From Saprospiraceae bacterium (lineage in GTDB: Bacteria > Bacteroidota > Bacteroidia > Chitinophagales > Saprospiraceae), in assembly GCA_029212405.1 (NCBI GenBank), contig JARGNR010000036.1, positions 1 to 58,547 on the forward strand: 58,547 bases of DNA, read 5' to 3'. The notes beneath the pieces were generated by a model. The model did no database searches. It saw nothing but the letters and a program-made list of their open reading frames with translations, and had not been told where the DNA came from. Made by a program: the position numbers and the translations under genes. This document shows positions 34,327-43,984 of this stretch, one piece after another; the stretch's first letter is position 1, and every line of letters starts with the position of its first letter.

Positions 34327-35613
34327 TTAATCTCTTATATTATCCAATTCTTTTTCGAGTTCTAATTTAGATGATTCTTCTTCAGTTGTTAATTGACCAA
34401 GAAGTAGGTCAACATTTTCGTAAGGATCTGAGGAGACATTATACATTTCCTGATTCCCATTGGCATTAACAATCAACTTATATAATCCATTGCTAATGGA
34501 CCATTGATCTCTGGTTTCACTGTTCATTTCAGAATACTGGTAGGGACGATTTGAACCCGAATTACTGAACAAGGATTGAAAACTCTGACTATCATTTGTA
34601 CTATTTTCTTCTACTCCAGCTACTTCAGCAATGGTACTGAATAAATCTGTACTTATAATCAAATTGCTATCCTCGCCTTTGCGTTCTACACCTGCACCAG
34701 ATACAAATAGAGGGACATTAATCCCTCCTTGATACAATGTTCCTTTTGCTTTGTTGCTGTCAAATGGGAATTGGGCTACTTGATTAGGAGTGCCATTGTC
34801 GCCCATGAATAGAATCAATGTGTTTTCTAGTTGGTCAGCAGGAATAGCATCCAATAAACGACCAATCTGGAAATCCATAGCCTCTATGGCAGCCATGTAA
34901 TACGGCATGGGATCGAGATCGTCGGTATATTCTGGCAAGTCTCCTTGAAAGTGCATATCTGCGGGAGGAACATGAAAAGGAGTGTGAGGAGCATTATAAG
35001 CCAACCACAAAAACCATGGTTTGGACTGTTGGTTGACCCAGTTAATGGATAGATCTGTAAATGACTCAGTGATGTAATCATTTTGTAAGGAGGTCGTACC
35101 ATCTTCTGACAATTGCCACATGTAATAATCTTGAGTTGCTCCACGAGCCAGTCCTGCATAATAGTCCATACCAAATGATTCAGGATTAATGGTTGTGGTT
35201 TCTCCCGATAAATGCCACTTTCCGACGAGGGCAGTAGCATAGGCATCATTGGTGTTGCTCGTAATGTATTGGTGTAAAATTTCTTCTGAAGAGTCGAGTT
35301 CATCGCCTGCCCATTTTACGCCTGTTCGGTAGCCATATTTGCCCGTTATAATAGATGCTCTGGTAGGGGAGCACGTGGGGTTGGCCCAAAAATTAGTAAA
35401 GGTCAATCCATCGTTTTTTAGTTGATCCAAATGAGGAGTGTTGGGTTTGATCGTCCCTTCTGTGAAGCCTGAAGTGGCATCTTTTCCCATATCATCTGCA
35501 ATGATTAGTAGGATGTTGGGTAGATTTGAGTTGTCAGAATTATCAGGATCACTTCCACTATCACAGGCGTAAAAAAACAAAATACAAGAAAGCAAATACC
35601 AATATTTTTTCAT
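34327..35613 (-). CDS. Sulfatase, lipoprotein
   Basis: A formylglycine-dependent arylsulfatase that removes sulfate esters, probably from algal or other sulfated polysaccharides. The lipoprotein signal is LLSCILFFYAC, anchoring the 428-residue enzyme to a membrane. Metal-binding IIADDMG is at residues 37-43, and the modification motif CSPTR at 81-85 has the Cys that becomes formylglycine. VGKWHL and FMGDNGTP (second metal-site segment) are also intact, and NAPHTPFHVP follows the substrate-side His. I chose the inner ATG because it begins the signal; an upstream ATG adds 13 residues. It is divergent from the T9SS fragment. A formylglycine-generating enzyme gene is not in the window. Confidence 0.92.
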   Translation of the reverse strand: MKKYWYLLSCILFFYACDSGSDPDNSDNSNLPNILLIIADDMGKDATSGFTEGTIKPNTPHLDQLKNDGLTFTNFWANPTCSPTRASIITGKYGYRTGVKWAGDELDSSEEILHQYITSNTNDAYATALVGKWHLSGETTTINPESFGMDYYAGLARGATQDYYMWQLSEDGTTSLQNDYITESFTDLSINWVNQQSKPWFLWLAYNAPHTPFHVPPADMHFQGDLPEYTDDLDPMPYYMAAIEAMDFQIGRLLDAIPADQLENTLILFMGDNGTPNQVAQFPFDSNKAKGTLYQGGINVPLFVSGAGVERKGEDSNLIISTDLFSTIAEVAGVEENSTNDSQSFQSLFSNSGSNRPYQYSEMNSETRDQWSISNGLYKLIVNANGNQEMYNVSSDPYENVDLLLGQLTTEEESSKLELEKELDNIRD

Positions 35614-35668
35614 TTCAAGTGAAATTGAGCGTGGATCTAAAATTTGAATCATAGTGCTTATGCAAAAG

Positions 35669-35676
35669 CAAATCTA
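35669..35676 (-). promoter_or_regulatory. Candidate -7 box of the sulfatase gene
   Basis: On the minus strand this reads TAGATTTG, an exact TAnnTTTG match about 56 bases upstream of the chosen start. There is no supporting -33 TTG at 17-23 bases. Confidence 0.3.
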
Positions 35677-35727
35677 ATATTTATTGCTGATGTTAGTTGT
35701 TTAAATCATCATCATTAAATGAGGTGA

Positions 35728-36138
35728 GAATCAAGTCGATTAAAATTTTGTACTTTGCATGTGCAGTTAGATGGGTATGGAATAGCAGAAGACTGTGACG
35801 ACACCAATTCTGATACTTATCCTGGGGCTACTGAAATTGCCAATAATGGGGTAGATGAGGATTGTGATGGAAATGATTTGGTTACTTCTATTCATGAGTT
35901 GGATGGCCAGCTGATTGATATCAATCCAAATCCGACGAGTGGAATTATTTTCATTGATGTAAAAGAAAAGAAAGATTTCACATTGTCAGTGTATGATATG
36001 AATGGAAGACGTTTATTGCGAATAGAACAAGTAAATACGATAGACCTTAGTCAATTTGCCAATGGAGTGTACTATATTAAGATGACCAATCGACTCTCTT
36101 TGGAATCGGTGATAGAAAAAATTGTGCTTCAAAAATAG
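35728..36138 (+). pseudogene. 3' fragment of a T9SS-exported protein (MopE-type motif plus sorting tail)
   Basis: The frame is open from 35728 but has no ATG or signal peptide at its head; only TTG (35755) and GTG (35761) are available. It opens directly with a MopE-type metal-binding repeat, [20 protein letters not shown] then [15 protein letters not shown]. After a short linker it ends in a complete T9SS type A sorting domain ([36 protein letters not shown]). Such tails are exported only behind a signal peptide and a long passenger, both missing here. It is best read as the remnant of a larger secreted protein whose 5' part was lost or replaced. A programmed short product seems unlikely. 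Confidence 0.75.
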
Positions 36139-36235
36139 TGCGCAGCGTTTTTTCATAAGCATCATAATGATGTATTTGAGGGCAAAGTTGTAATTAGAAG
36201 AAAGGTCGTAAATTAATCAAATGGAGATGTAGAAA

Positions 36236-37189
36236 ATGAATAAAATTCAAATTGGTTTGGGAACAGCAGCTATTGGTCGTCCTGTATACATCAATATTAA
36301 AAAAGAAAAATCAGCTGCGTTTACATTAGACGTATTTCGACAAAGGGGGATTGATATATTGGATGCAGCCTATGCGCAAGGAATACGATATTTTGATACG
36401 GCTCCTGGATATGGTATGGCTGAAGAGATGCTCAAGGATTGGGCAATAAATAGTGGGAAGAGAGATATAGAGATTGCGACAAAGTGGGGCTATACTTATG
36501 TAGCGAATTTTGACCCCAATGCTGTAGTTCATGAAATTAAAGAACATTCCATAGAAAAGTTGAATGAACAATGGGAGATTTCGCAAGGACTTTTACCATT
36601 TTTGACCACCTATCAAATTCACTCAGCTACGTTTGAGTCAGGGGTCTTAAAAAATAAAAAGGTGCTCCATCGATTGGCTGAATTAAAAAATGAACATGGT
36701 TTGCAAATGGGACTTTCTACTTCTGGAAGTAATCAGGTGGAAGTGTTAAAAGAAGCTATGGACATTGAAGTGGACGGAACAGCATTGTTTACTGTTTTTC
36801 AAGTCACCTACAATGTTTTTGAACAAAGCCTTGCCACTGTAGCTGATGAAATTGCTCGGACAAATATAAAATTGGTTATAAAAGAAGCATTGGCAAATGG
36901 ACGAGTATTTCCAAATGAAAAATTTCAATCGTATACAACTGCTTACACGCATATGAATGGACTTGCTACAAAGTATAACGTAGGGGTAGATGCAGTTGCA
37001 CTGCGTTTTTGTATGGATAGTATTCCAGCTTTTCGAGTACTCAGTGGAGCAGCTAACAAACTTCATCTTTCTGATAATTTGAAAGTAAATCAATTTACTT
37101 TGAAAGATGAAGATGTAGCGATTTTGAGAGAATTAGCGGTAGATTCTGATTTTTATTGGAAGCAAAGAAAAGAGCTAGCCTGGAATTAA
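36236..37189 (+). CDS. Aldo/keto reductase
   Basis: A cytoplasmic NAD(P)H-dependent oxidoreductase with the (beta/alpha)8 fold, 317 residues. The catalytic tetrad is visible: Asp54 and Tyr59 in YFDTAPGYG, Lys83 in EIATKWGY, and His129 in TYQIHSA. FGLST-type and cofactor-end sequences are recognisable (MGLSTSGSNQ, and near the end FRVLSGAANKLHLSDNL). It reduces an aldehyde or ketone whose identity is unknown. It is transcribed rightward and precedes the homocysteine methyltransferase by 114 bases, so co-transcription is possible but not indicated. Confidence 0.9.
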   Translation: MNKIQIGLGTAAIGRPVYINIKKEKSAAFTLDVFRQRGIDILDAAYAQGIRYFDTAPGYGMAEEMLKDWAINSGKRDIEIATKWGYTYVANFDPNAVVHEIKEHSIEKLNEQWEISQGLLPFLTTYQIHSATFESGVLKNKKVLHRLAELKNEHGLQMGLSTSGSNQVEVLKEAMDIEVDGTALFTVFQVTYNVFEQSLATVADEIARTNIKLVIKEALANGRVFPNEKFQSYTTAYTHMNGLATKYNVGVDAVALRFCMDSIPAFRVLSGAANKLHLSDNLKVNQFTLKDEDVAILRELAVDSDFYWKQRKELAWN

Positions 37190-37303
37190 GAATTAGATTT
37201 CTCTTCAATATAAGACTCTAGAATTCTTAGTTTGAAAGTGAAAGGTTATCATTTAATATAACGAATTGTATCATCTTTATAGAATGAATGTAATAAATGG
37301 GAT

Positions 37304-38215
37304 ATGCATGAATTTTTAAATCGAAAAGAGCCATTCATTATTGATGGCGGTCTTTCTAATGTGCTGGAAGATATGGGGTGTAATTTACATCACAAACTAT
37401 GGACGGCACATCTTTTAGAACATAACCCGGATGCGATTGTGCAGGCCCATCTTTTATACATTCAATCTGGAGCGCAATGTATTACCACAGCAAGCTATCA
37501 AGCATCCTTTCCCGGATTAATTGACATGGGATATTCCCAGATTGAAGCTGAACGCTTATTGTTAAAATCCATTTATCTGGCTGAAGAGGCAATTCAATCC
37601 GCTTTGGATAAAAGAATAATACAAGATAAACCTCTAATTGCTGCGAGTATTGGTCCGTACGGAGCATACTTGGCGGATGGATCAGAATACCGAGGTGATT
37701 ATGGAGTAACAGATAAAGTTTTGAAGGATTTTCATAGCGATAGAATTAGACTTTTTGATCATTCTAGCGCAGATATTTTAGCCTGTGAAACGATTCCCAG
37801 TTATCAGGAAGCTGCTGTGCTTTCAGTTCTATTAGAAGACGTAGATACCCCATTTTGGATGTCCTTTTCTTGTAAGGACGTTGCCCATTTAAACGATGGG
37901 ACAAAGATTGAGGATGCAGTAGCTCTTTTTGTCAATCATACAGGTTTGGTGGCGATTGGAGTGAATTGTACCAATCCGAATTACATTTCAGGCATTATTC
38001 AATGCATTAAAGCATGTGTTGGTGAACACAAAATTATTGTCTATCCTAATTCGGGAGAAGTTTACCATGCAAAAAGTAAAACATGGCATGGCTTATCAGA
38101 ACCTCAAATTTTTGTGGAACAAACAAAGGAATGGATAGAATTAGGTGCCTCTATAATTGGTGGATGCTGTAGAATTGGTCCAACACACATTAAACAACTC
38201 AGTGAACTTATGTGA
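37304..38215 (+). CDS. mmuM: Homocysteine S-methyltransferase
   Basis: A zinc-dependent methyltransferase that makes methionine from homocysteine, typically using S-methylmethionine as donor. The 303 residues match MmuM: FIIDGGLSNVLEDMG at the start, LWTAHLL, TTASYQASFPG, SIGPYGAYLADGSEYRGDYG, and the zinc-binding cysteines in GVNCTNP and in GGCCRIGP (Cys288 and Cys289). The enzyme would feed the sulfur amino-acid pool, in line with the gamma-synthase-family gene about 4 kb upstream. No promoter is obvious. Confidence 0.92.
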   Translation: MHEFLNRKEPFIIDGGLSNVLEDMGCNLHHKLWTAHLLEHNPDAIVQAHLLYIQSGAQCITTASYQASFPGLIDMGYSQIEAERLLLKSIYLAEEAIQSALDKRIIQDKPLIAASIGPYGAYLADGSEYRGDYGVTDKVLKDFHSDRIRLFDHSSADILACETIPSYQEAAVLSVLLEDVDTPFWMSFSCKDVAHLNDGTKIEDAVALFVNHTGLVAIGVNCTNPNYISGIIQCIKACVGEHKIIVYPNSGEVYHAKSKTWHGLSEPQIFVEQTKEWIELGASIIGGCCRIGPTHIKQLSELM

Positions 38216-38311
38216 TTATTATTTCCTAAAAAAGGCAGTACTAATCTATAGGAATGAATAGCAATTGTTTATTTTACTGTAAGTTTACTAACTATATAAA
38301 GAAAGAACCGT

Positions 38312-38878
38312 TTGATAGATCAAATAATAAATTCTGTTGTCCAAGTTTCAGCTCAGTCGATAAAAGACATTGAGCAATATATAGAGATGAAGACGATCCA
38401 AAAGGGGGAGATTTTTATCCGAAAAAATAAGAGAGACGTTAATGAATATTTTTTGCTGGATGGGATTTGTCGAAGCTTTTTATATAACCCTGAAGGAGAA
38501 ACAGTGACCTTGAGTTTTTATATTACAAATTCAACCTTATCTCCATATACCACAAGAACAAAGAAAGAATTATCGATTTTAAATTTTCAGGCATTGACAG
38601 ACCTTAAAATAGCCAGAATAAATGCCCATAAATTTGAAGAATTGATGATTCAAAATCTAGAAATTAGAAGGTTTGGGCATACTGTTTTGCAAAATGAATT
38701 GTCTAAAAAAGTAAATAAGGAAATTGCATTGGCATCCTTACCAGCAAAAGAGAGATTACTGATTTTCAGAGAAGAATACCCCATGCTTGAAAACTTAATA
38801 CCGCACACCGATATTGCTTCCTATCTAGGCATAACCAATATATCACTGAGCCGATTACGAAGCAAGCTTTCGAGATAA
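38312..38878 (+). CDS. Crp/Fnr family transcriptional regulator
   Basis: A 188-residue protein of the cyclic-nucleotide-binding / Crp type common in Bacteroidota. The beta-roll runs from IEMKTIQKGEIFIRKNK to the LKIARINAHKF segment, and RSFLYNPEGETVTLSFYI is the typical core. The helical linker leads to a short C-terminal helix-turn-helix (HTDIASYLGITNISLSRLR) that is intact. The start is a TTG at 38312; the next in-frame ATG is about 25 codons later and would cut the first strands. It may regulate the following hydrolase gene, but the 72-base gap gives no proof. Confidence 0.85.
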   Translation: MIDQIINSVVQVSAQSIKDIEQYIEMKTIQKGEIFIRKNKRDVNEYFLLDGICRSFLYNPEGETVTLSFYITNSTLSPYTTRTKKELSILNFQALTDLKIARINAHKFEELMIQNLEIRRFGHTVLQNELSKKVNKEIALASLPAKERLLIFREEYPMLENLIPHTDIASYLGITNISLSRLRSKLSR

Positions 38879-38950
38879 TTCGATTTTATCATTTGTTAAT
38901 GGAAGGGTGAAAGTTTAGTTGGAACTTTGATTCATACATTAATTATATAA

Positions 38951-39931
38951 ATGATAAAATATAAACGTATGACAACTGCGAATTTAATACCGCTCAAAAA
39001 GAACGAATTATCAAAGTATACTGATTCCAGCATCGTGGAGAATCAAGGTTCAATACAAAATCGATGTAGTCAATTTCGAATTCAAAATAATGAGACCCAA
39101 TTGAGTGTCACAATGTACGAACGGAAAGGAGCCGAAACTATTTTCTTGCTACATGGTGGCCCTGGAGTACCGAATGCTATGAAACCAATTGTAAAAGAAT
39201 TGCATAAAAAATATCAGTTGGTTTATTTTGAACAAAGAGGAACGGGGAAATCGGTGTGTAGTAATGATTCATTTACCATAGAGGACTATATATCTGATAT
39301 TCATGCCATATCCACGTATCTTCAGTTGGACAGTTTTCATCTGTTTGGACATTCCTGGGGCGGTTTATATGCCCAGTTATTTGCAGATAAATGCCCTTCA
39401 ATGGTAAAAAGCTTATTCCTCTGTAGTCCAAGTTCCGGAACAAATAAAACGTGGAAAGAAACCGAAATGGAAGTTTTTAATTTCAATAGAAAAAAGGCTA
39501 CCCATATGGAGTGGCTTAAAATGGGGTGGTACTCTTTGTTGGGAAATTTGGGCAGTTCAAACGCATATCGAAAGCTGTTTAAGTTGGTATATGCTATGTA
39601 TGACAGAGGCTGGATTGAAACTCAAATAGATGAAGAGGAGCTTGATTTTATTTTTGCAGCTCCAATCAATAAAACTCGCAAAGAGATACTAAAGTATGCA
39701 CCACTATCAGTTACACCAAACCCTTCTTTTCCAATTTGTATAACGTATGGGGAAAAGGATGTTTATGGTGAAAGTAGGAATCAATTAATAGAAAGATATC
39801 CAACGGCACAGTTGCACATCATAGAACAAAGCGGACATATTCCTTGGAGCCATAATCCTGTGCAATTTAATAAGATACTTGATGTGTTCTATCACCTCAG
39901 GACTTCATCAGTCGGAAACACCATGAAATGA
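38951..39931 (+). CDS. Alpha/beta hydrolase, proline iminopeptidase-like
   Basis: A 326-residue alpha/beta hydrolase of peptidase family S33. The oxyanion motif is LLHGGPGVPN, and YFEQRGTGKS follows, both typical of prolyl aminopeptidases. The nucleophile elbow is GHSWGG (Ser near residue 135), with candidate Asp in YGEKDVYGE and His in QSGHIPWSHNP. No signal peptide is seen, so it is probably cytoplasmic. Release of N-terminal proline is a family-based guess; other S33 hydrolases share these motifs. A second ATG (38969) could be the start. Confidence 0.85.
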   Translation: MIKYKRMTTANLIPLKKNELSKYTDSSIVENQGSIQNRCSQFRIQNNETQLSVTMYERKGAETIFLLHGGPGVPNAMKPIVKELHKKYQLVYFEQRGTGKSVCSNDSFTIEDYISDIHAISTYLQLDSFHLFGHSWGGLYAQLFADKCPSMVKSLFLCSPSSGTNKTWKETEMEVFNFNRKKATHMEWLKMGWYSLLGNLGSSNAYRKLFKLVYAMYDRGWIETQIDEEELDFIFAAPINKTRKEILKYAPLSVTPNPSFPICITYGEKDVYGESRNQLIERYPTAQLHIIEQSGHIPWSHNPVQFNKILDVFYHLRTSSVGNTMK

Positions 39932-40147
39932 GTATTTACTCAAAATGTAAAGTTCAAATGAAGTAGATCTCATTCTAATAGCCATTTTGAAAGAATACAT
40001 TATTTTCAAATGTAGAAGAAGTTAGTTCACAAACTTGTCATGAATTTAAAAGAAAATATTTATTATTGAAGTTCGTCTATAGGTATACCTTTAGGCTATC
40101 ACTTTAAAAATATTTGTATCAAAATTTCAAATCTAAATTAGATTGCG

Positions 40148-41005
40148 ATGACATGTAAACGATTAATGGGCAAGGTGCTGTGTGTATATTTAACAACTTG
40201 TAGTATGGTATTTTCACAAGGGGCATCTATAGATTCTCCAAAAGTAGTCAAGAGTTCTGATTACACAAATTTAATATGGTCGGATGAATTTGACGGGGAA
40301 GGTGCCATAGATAGCAAAAAGTGGTTTCATCAGACGCAATTGCCTCCAGGAGGCAGTTGGTGGGGAGGAATTATTCAACATTATACGGATAAAGAAGACA
40401 ATTCATTTGTGAAAGATGGGTATTTACACTTGGTTGCGAAAAAGGAAACATTGGAGGAACAAGGCCATGTAAAAGATTACACCTCTGCTCGATTAAATTC
40501 AAAATTTTCATTCACCTATGGTCGTGTAGAAGTGCGTGCAAAAGTACCCACTGGGGTAGGGACCTGGCCCGCCATTTGGATGTTGAGTAAGAATATTGAT
40601 GAAGATGGAGCCTATTGGGATAATAAAGGTTTTGGAACGGTGAAATGGCCAAATTGTGGAGAGATAGATATTCTTGAACATTGGGGAAAGAATCAAGATT
40701 TTGTATCCAGTGCGGTGCATAATGGATCGAGTTATGGATATAAAGTAGAGAATGTAGGCGAACAAAAAATCGTAAATGCTTCCGATGATTTTCATATTTA
40801 CACACTAGAATGGTCACCTGAGAAGATGGTGTTTAGTGTGGATGGGAAACCTCATTTAACTTATGCACCCTCAGAAAAAAATATGGATACTTGGCCGTAC
40901 GATTCCGATTATTATTTTTTATTGAATATAGCGATAGAGCCAGATATTGACCCTGAATTTGTTGAAAGTGCCCTAGTGGTGGATTACATTCGGGTGTATC
41001 AATAA
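40148..41005 (+). CDS. Glycoside hydrolase family 16 (beta-glucanase/laminarinase-like)
   Basis: A secreted endo-acting glycosidase with the jelly-roll fold of GH16, which hydrolyses beta-1,3 or mixed beta-glucans or related algal galactans. The 285-residue product has a signal peptide (LCVYLTTCSMVFSQG). LIWSDEFDGEGAIDSKKW opens the catalytic domain, FTYGRVEVRAKVPTGVGTWPAIWML follows, and the catalytic segment is GEIDILEHWG around residues 171-180, giving the E-x-D-x-x-E triad. The domain closes with VVDYIRVYQ. It has no extra carbohydrate-binding or sorting domain. With the sulfatase it hints at polysaccharide use, but there is no SusCD pair here. Confidence 0.94.
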   Translation: MTCKRLMGKVLCVYLTTCSMVFSQGASIDSPKVVKSSDYTNLIWSDEFDGEGAIDSKKWFHQTQLPPGGSWWGGIIQHYTDKEDNSFVKDGYLHLVAKKETLEEQGHVKDYTSARLNSKFSFTYGRVEVRAKVPTGVGTWPAIWMLSKNIDEDGAYWDNKGFGTVKWPNCGEIDILEHWGKNQDFVSSAVHNGSSYGYKVENVGEQKIVNASDDFHIYTLEWSPEKMVFSVDGKPHLTYAPSEKNMDTWPYDSDYYFLLNIAIEPDIDPEFVESALVVDYIRVYQ

Positions 41006-41085
41006 ACATAACGAATCATTTCATTATATTTAGTAGGTGGCTTAGGACCTAATTTAGAAAGACTAACGATAAAACAACTACAAAA

Positions 41086-43002
41086 ATGAGAAAGTACTTG
41101 TTGATTCTAATGGCACTCAATTTACTCGGCTGCTCCAAACAATTGGGGGAACAATCAGGGTTTTCGGTATTTAAATCATTAAGAACAGGCTACCAAATTA
41201 TGGAGTTTGTTTCATCATGTTCGTCTCCCGTTTGGAAAGAGCATAAATGGCAAGCATTTTCAAAAGAGCTACGATCTAGAGGCTTGAGTCTTGCGGATGG
41301 ATCGAATACCACAATTGGGAACAACACAATTTCTACCCTGCCAAATAGCAAGATCTTTTCATCTCCTTCAGGTAGAGAAATTGTACTCGTTGAATATTTT
41401 GAACGCGATTCTATTATGGAAAACCGATGGAAAGAAGTTTGGGAGTCTATCGGTATGCATTCGGGAATTCAAAATAGGTTACTTGGTAAGTACTATTTAA
41501 AACTAGAGGACTCCTTTCCCATTAGTTTGAATGCTACATTTAGAAACGATGCGTACATTTTTAATTTTAAGCATGAACTCTCTTTCCTGAATATGGAACC
41601 CAAAACGTGGAACAGTCAGGAAATTGAAGAATTCTCCGAAGCGTTACGTTCATTAAATGAAAATATTAAATTGCTCGCTTCCTATTTTATTCATGAAAAA
41701 GACAAGATCTATTATCCGCTCCACGATCGCGTTTTGAATGCGCAAGAGCGGTTGGTTGGATTTGTTGACTTTTGGACAGAAGTAAAATACAATTTTGCAT
41801 TTTTTGATCAAGTGCCTGATTTGGATTGGGATGAGGTATTGTTGGAATATATTCCTCACTTTCAAAAGGATCAAAGTAATAGTGAATATTATAAATTGCT
41901 TTCTGAAGTATGTGCATTATTGAACGACGGTCATACTGATATCTATCCCCCTTCATTGCTGACTTCGAAGCTAGGGCAAGTACCCATAGAGCTTAGTGCT
42001 TTTGAAGATGGAATTTTTCTGACTAATTTTGATACTTCCTATCAATCAACATTGCAATTGGGTTACGAGTTGATTAAAGTGGAAAACGAACCTATATCAA
42101 AATATATGGAGCGAAACATTTTACCGTATATATCTGCCTCCACAGATTATATTAAATTGAATAAAGCATTATTGGCAGTCATTGAAGGAGAAAATGGTAC
42201 AAACTTGAATATGACGTTTAGGAATCAAGAAGGAGTTGATGTTCCATTTTCAGCTCAAATGCGAAAAGGGAATGTAAATTGGGTGAAAGAGGAACAGGAT
42301 TGGAATTTGACAAGTTATAAGAAACAAGAGGGAGTGGGTATTCTTACCCTCAATTCATTTGGTAATCAACGGGTAGTGGATCAATTTGAATCCTACTTGG
42401 ACAGTTTGGTATCGATTGATAGACTGGTCATTGACCTTCGAGATAATGGAGGTGGAAATTCGGGATTTGGATACCAAATACTAGATTACTTTTCTGATCA
42501 GCCGATTATTACCTCAAAATGGCAGACGCGAGAACACAAGGCCGCCTTTAAAGCTTGGGGAGATGGGATCAAAGAACCCATTGCATCACTTAGCGAATGG
42601 GAAATCGAAGCCAAGTTGACCTATGAAGAAAATTTTTGGTACGAGGCATCACCAGATACCTTGATTTCCACTAAAGATCAACTTAAAAACCTTGAGGTGA
42701 TGATTTTGATTGGAAACAATACCGCATCAGCTGCGGAAGATTTTTTAATTGCTGCCGAAAGTATTGCATTGGGCAAGACGATGGGAGATTTTACGTTTGG
42801 TAGTACGGGACAACCTATGTTTATCCGATTACCAGGTGGAGGTAGCGCAAGAATTTGCACTAAAAAAGATACTTACCCGAATGGTAAAGAGTTTGTGGGA
42901 TATGGTATTCAACCCGATGTTGTGCTCAAAGAATCCATTGACAATGTGCTTTCAGGAGAGGATGTTGTCTTGCAAAAGGCCATTGAACTGTTAAATGAGT
43001 AG
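41086..43002 (+). CDS. S41 family peptidase lipoprotein
   Basis: A C-terminal processing (tail-specific) type serine protease anchored as a lipoprotein (LLILMALNLLGC). The 638 residues include an uncommon N-terminal region of about 210 residues, the helical DFWTEVKYNFAFFDQ segment with NDGHTDIYPP typical of the family, and a PDZ-like stretch (LGYELIKVENEPISKY). The S41 core follows, with GVGILTLNSFG, DLRDNGGGN and the catalytic Ser around residue 548 in NNTASAAEDF. It ends with the substrate-strand YPNGKEFVGYGIQPDV. Periplasmic or surface proteolysis is likely, but the target is unknown. It lies 80 bases after the GH16 gene on the same strand. Confidence 0.9.
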   Translation: MRKYLLILMALNLLGCSKQLGEQSGFSVFKSLRTGYQIMEFVSSCSSPVWKEHKWQAFSKELRSRGLSLADGSNTTIGNNTISTLPNSKIFSSPSGREIVLVEYFERDSIMENRWKEVWESIGMHSGIQNRLLGKYYLKLEDSFPISLNATFRNDAYIFNFKHELSFLNMEPKTWNSQEIEEFSEALRSLNENIKLLASYFIHEKDKIYYPLHDRVLNAQERLVGFVDFWTEVKYNFAFFDQVPDLDWDEVLLEYIPHFQKDQSNSEYYKLLSEVCALLNDGHTDIYPPSLLTSKLGQVPIELSAFEDGIFLTNFDTSYQSTLQLGYELIKVENEPISKYMERNILPYISASTDYIKLNKALLAVIEGENGTNLNMTFRNQEGVDVPFSAQMRKGNVNWVKEEQDWNLTSYKKQEGVGILTLNSFGNQRVVDQFESYLDSLVSIDRLVIDLRDNGGGNSGFGYQILDYFSDQPIITSKWQTREHKAAFKAWGDGIKEPIASLSEWEIEAKLTYEENFWYEASPDTLISTKDQLKNLEVMILIGNNTASAAEDFLIAAESIALGKTMGDFTFGSTGQPMFIRLPGGGSARICTKKDTYPNGKEFVGYGIQPDVVLKESIDNVLSGEDVVLQKAIELLNE

Positions 43003-43092
43003 GGAAGTGGATTATTCAAATACCTCAGTTTGTATGCACGTAGCTGGGTTTTGTACGTTTATTGTGTAAATGAATTTTTTAAAAGGAATACC

Positions 43093-43872
43093 ATGGTAAA
43101 AAAAATACTTATACTTTTCATTTTTCCATTTATGCTTTGTGGACAAGAATCCAATGCTGTGTCTTCTAGCAGCACAATTCAAATTATCAATGAGAATGGA
43201 TTATTTGGTTTGCAATCAGAAGGTGGTGAGACCATGGTTGCTGCAAAGTATAAAGACATCAAAGAGTCATGTAACCTATTTATTTGTGAGACAAAAGACG
43301 ATCAGTACCATATTATAAATAGCTTGGGCATAAAAATAATTGAGGAAGAGTTAATTCATGTACGCACACTTTGCCATGAACATCCCGTCTTTGTTGGTAC
43401 AAATGCAAATGGAGTCATTCATGTATATGATCATCAAGGCAATAGTATTTCTCCAATTTCATTTTCAAGCATTCCAAAATTAAATAATTACAAAGATGGG
43501 GGCTATAAACTTGCCCTCACTAAAATGGATGGAATCGTATGTTTGTTGCAACTTATAAAAGAAGAAGGCAGTCCGTTTTTAGGAAAGATAATTGAAAAGC
43601 CAAAAGGGCACAATTCGGCGCGGATAATCACCTATTTGCCTGCGGAAGATGGAATGTTTTACAAACAATTGAGCTTGAATAATGAACGATTTATTTCTGA
43701 ACCAATTTATCAAGAAATTTGTCTTGAGCGGGATTGTATCCAAACATATAAAGACAAAACTGACATCAAAGCAGCTAAATCCATATTTGTAAAAGCTATA
43801 GGGATAAAACCTGATATGAGTTTCGATGTGTACGATGGACGTGGTAAACTCTTGAATAAAAAGACGAAATGA
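43093..43872 (+). CDS. Exported protein with WG-like repeat
   Basis: A 259-residue protein with a signal peptide (KKILILFIFPFMLCGQ). The mature N-terminal half contains NENGLFGLQSEGGETMVAAKY and then a second similar turn (NSLGIKIIEEELIHV), resembling WG repeats (x-G-x-x-G-hydrophobic, then a turn). The second half is strand-rich with no recognised family. I start at ATG 43093, which begins the signal peptide. A longer frame from 43030 has no basis. It follows the peptidase gene by about 90 bases, and its role is unknown. Confidence 0.5.
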   Translation: MVKKILILFIFPFMLCGQESNAVSSSSTIQIINENGLFGLQSEGGETMVAAKYKDIKESCNLFICETKDDQYHIINSLGIKIIEEELIHVRTLCHEHPVFVGTNANGVIHVYDHQGNSISPISFSSIPKLNNYKDGGYKLALTKMDGIVCLLQLIKEEGSPFLGKIIEKPKGHNSARIITYLPAEDGMFYKQLSLNNERFISEPIYQEICLERDCIQTYKDKTDIKAAKSIFVKAIGIKPDMSFDVYDGRGKLLNKKTK

Positions 43873-43984
43873 ATCGATTTGATATCACAGAACTCAGAGA
43901 CTCTTTTTCAGGGCAATCAAGATGCTCAAATTTCTTATATTAATCGAATTTAAAATTTAAATTTTTTATCAATAAATTATACTC

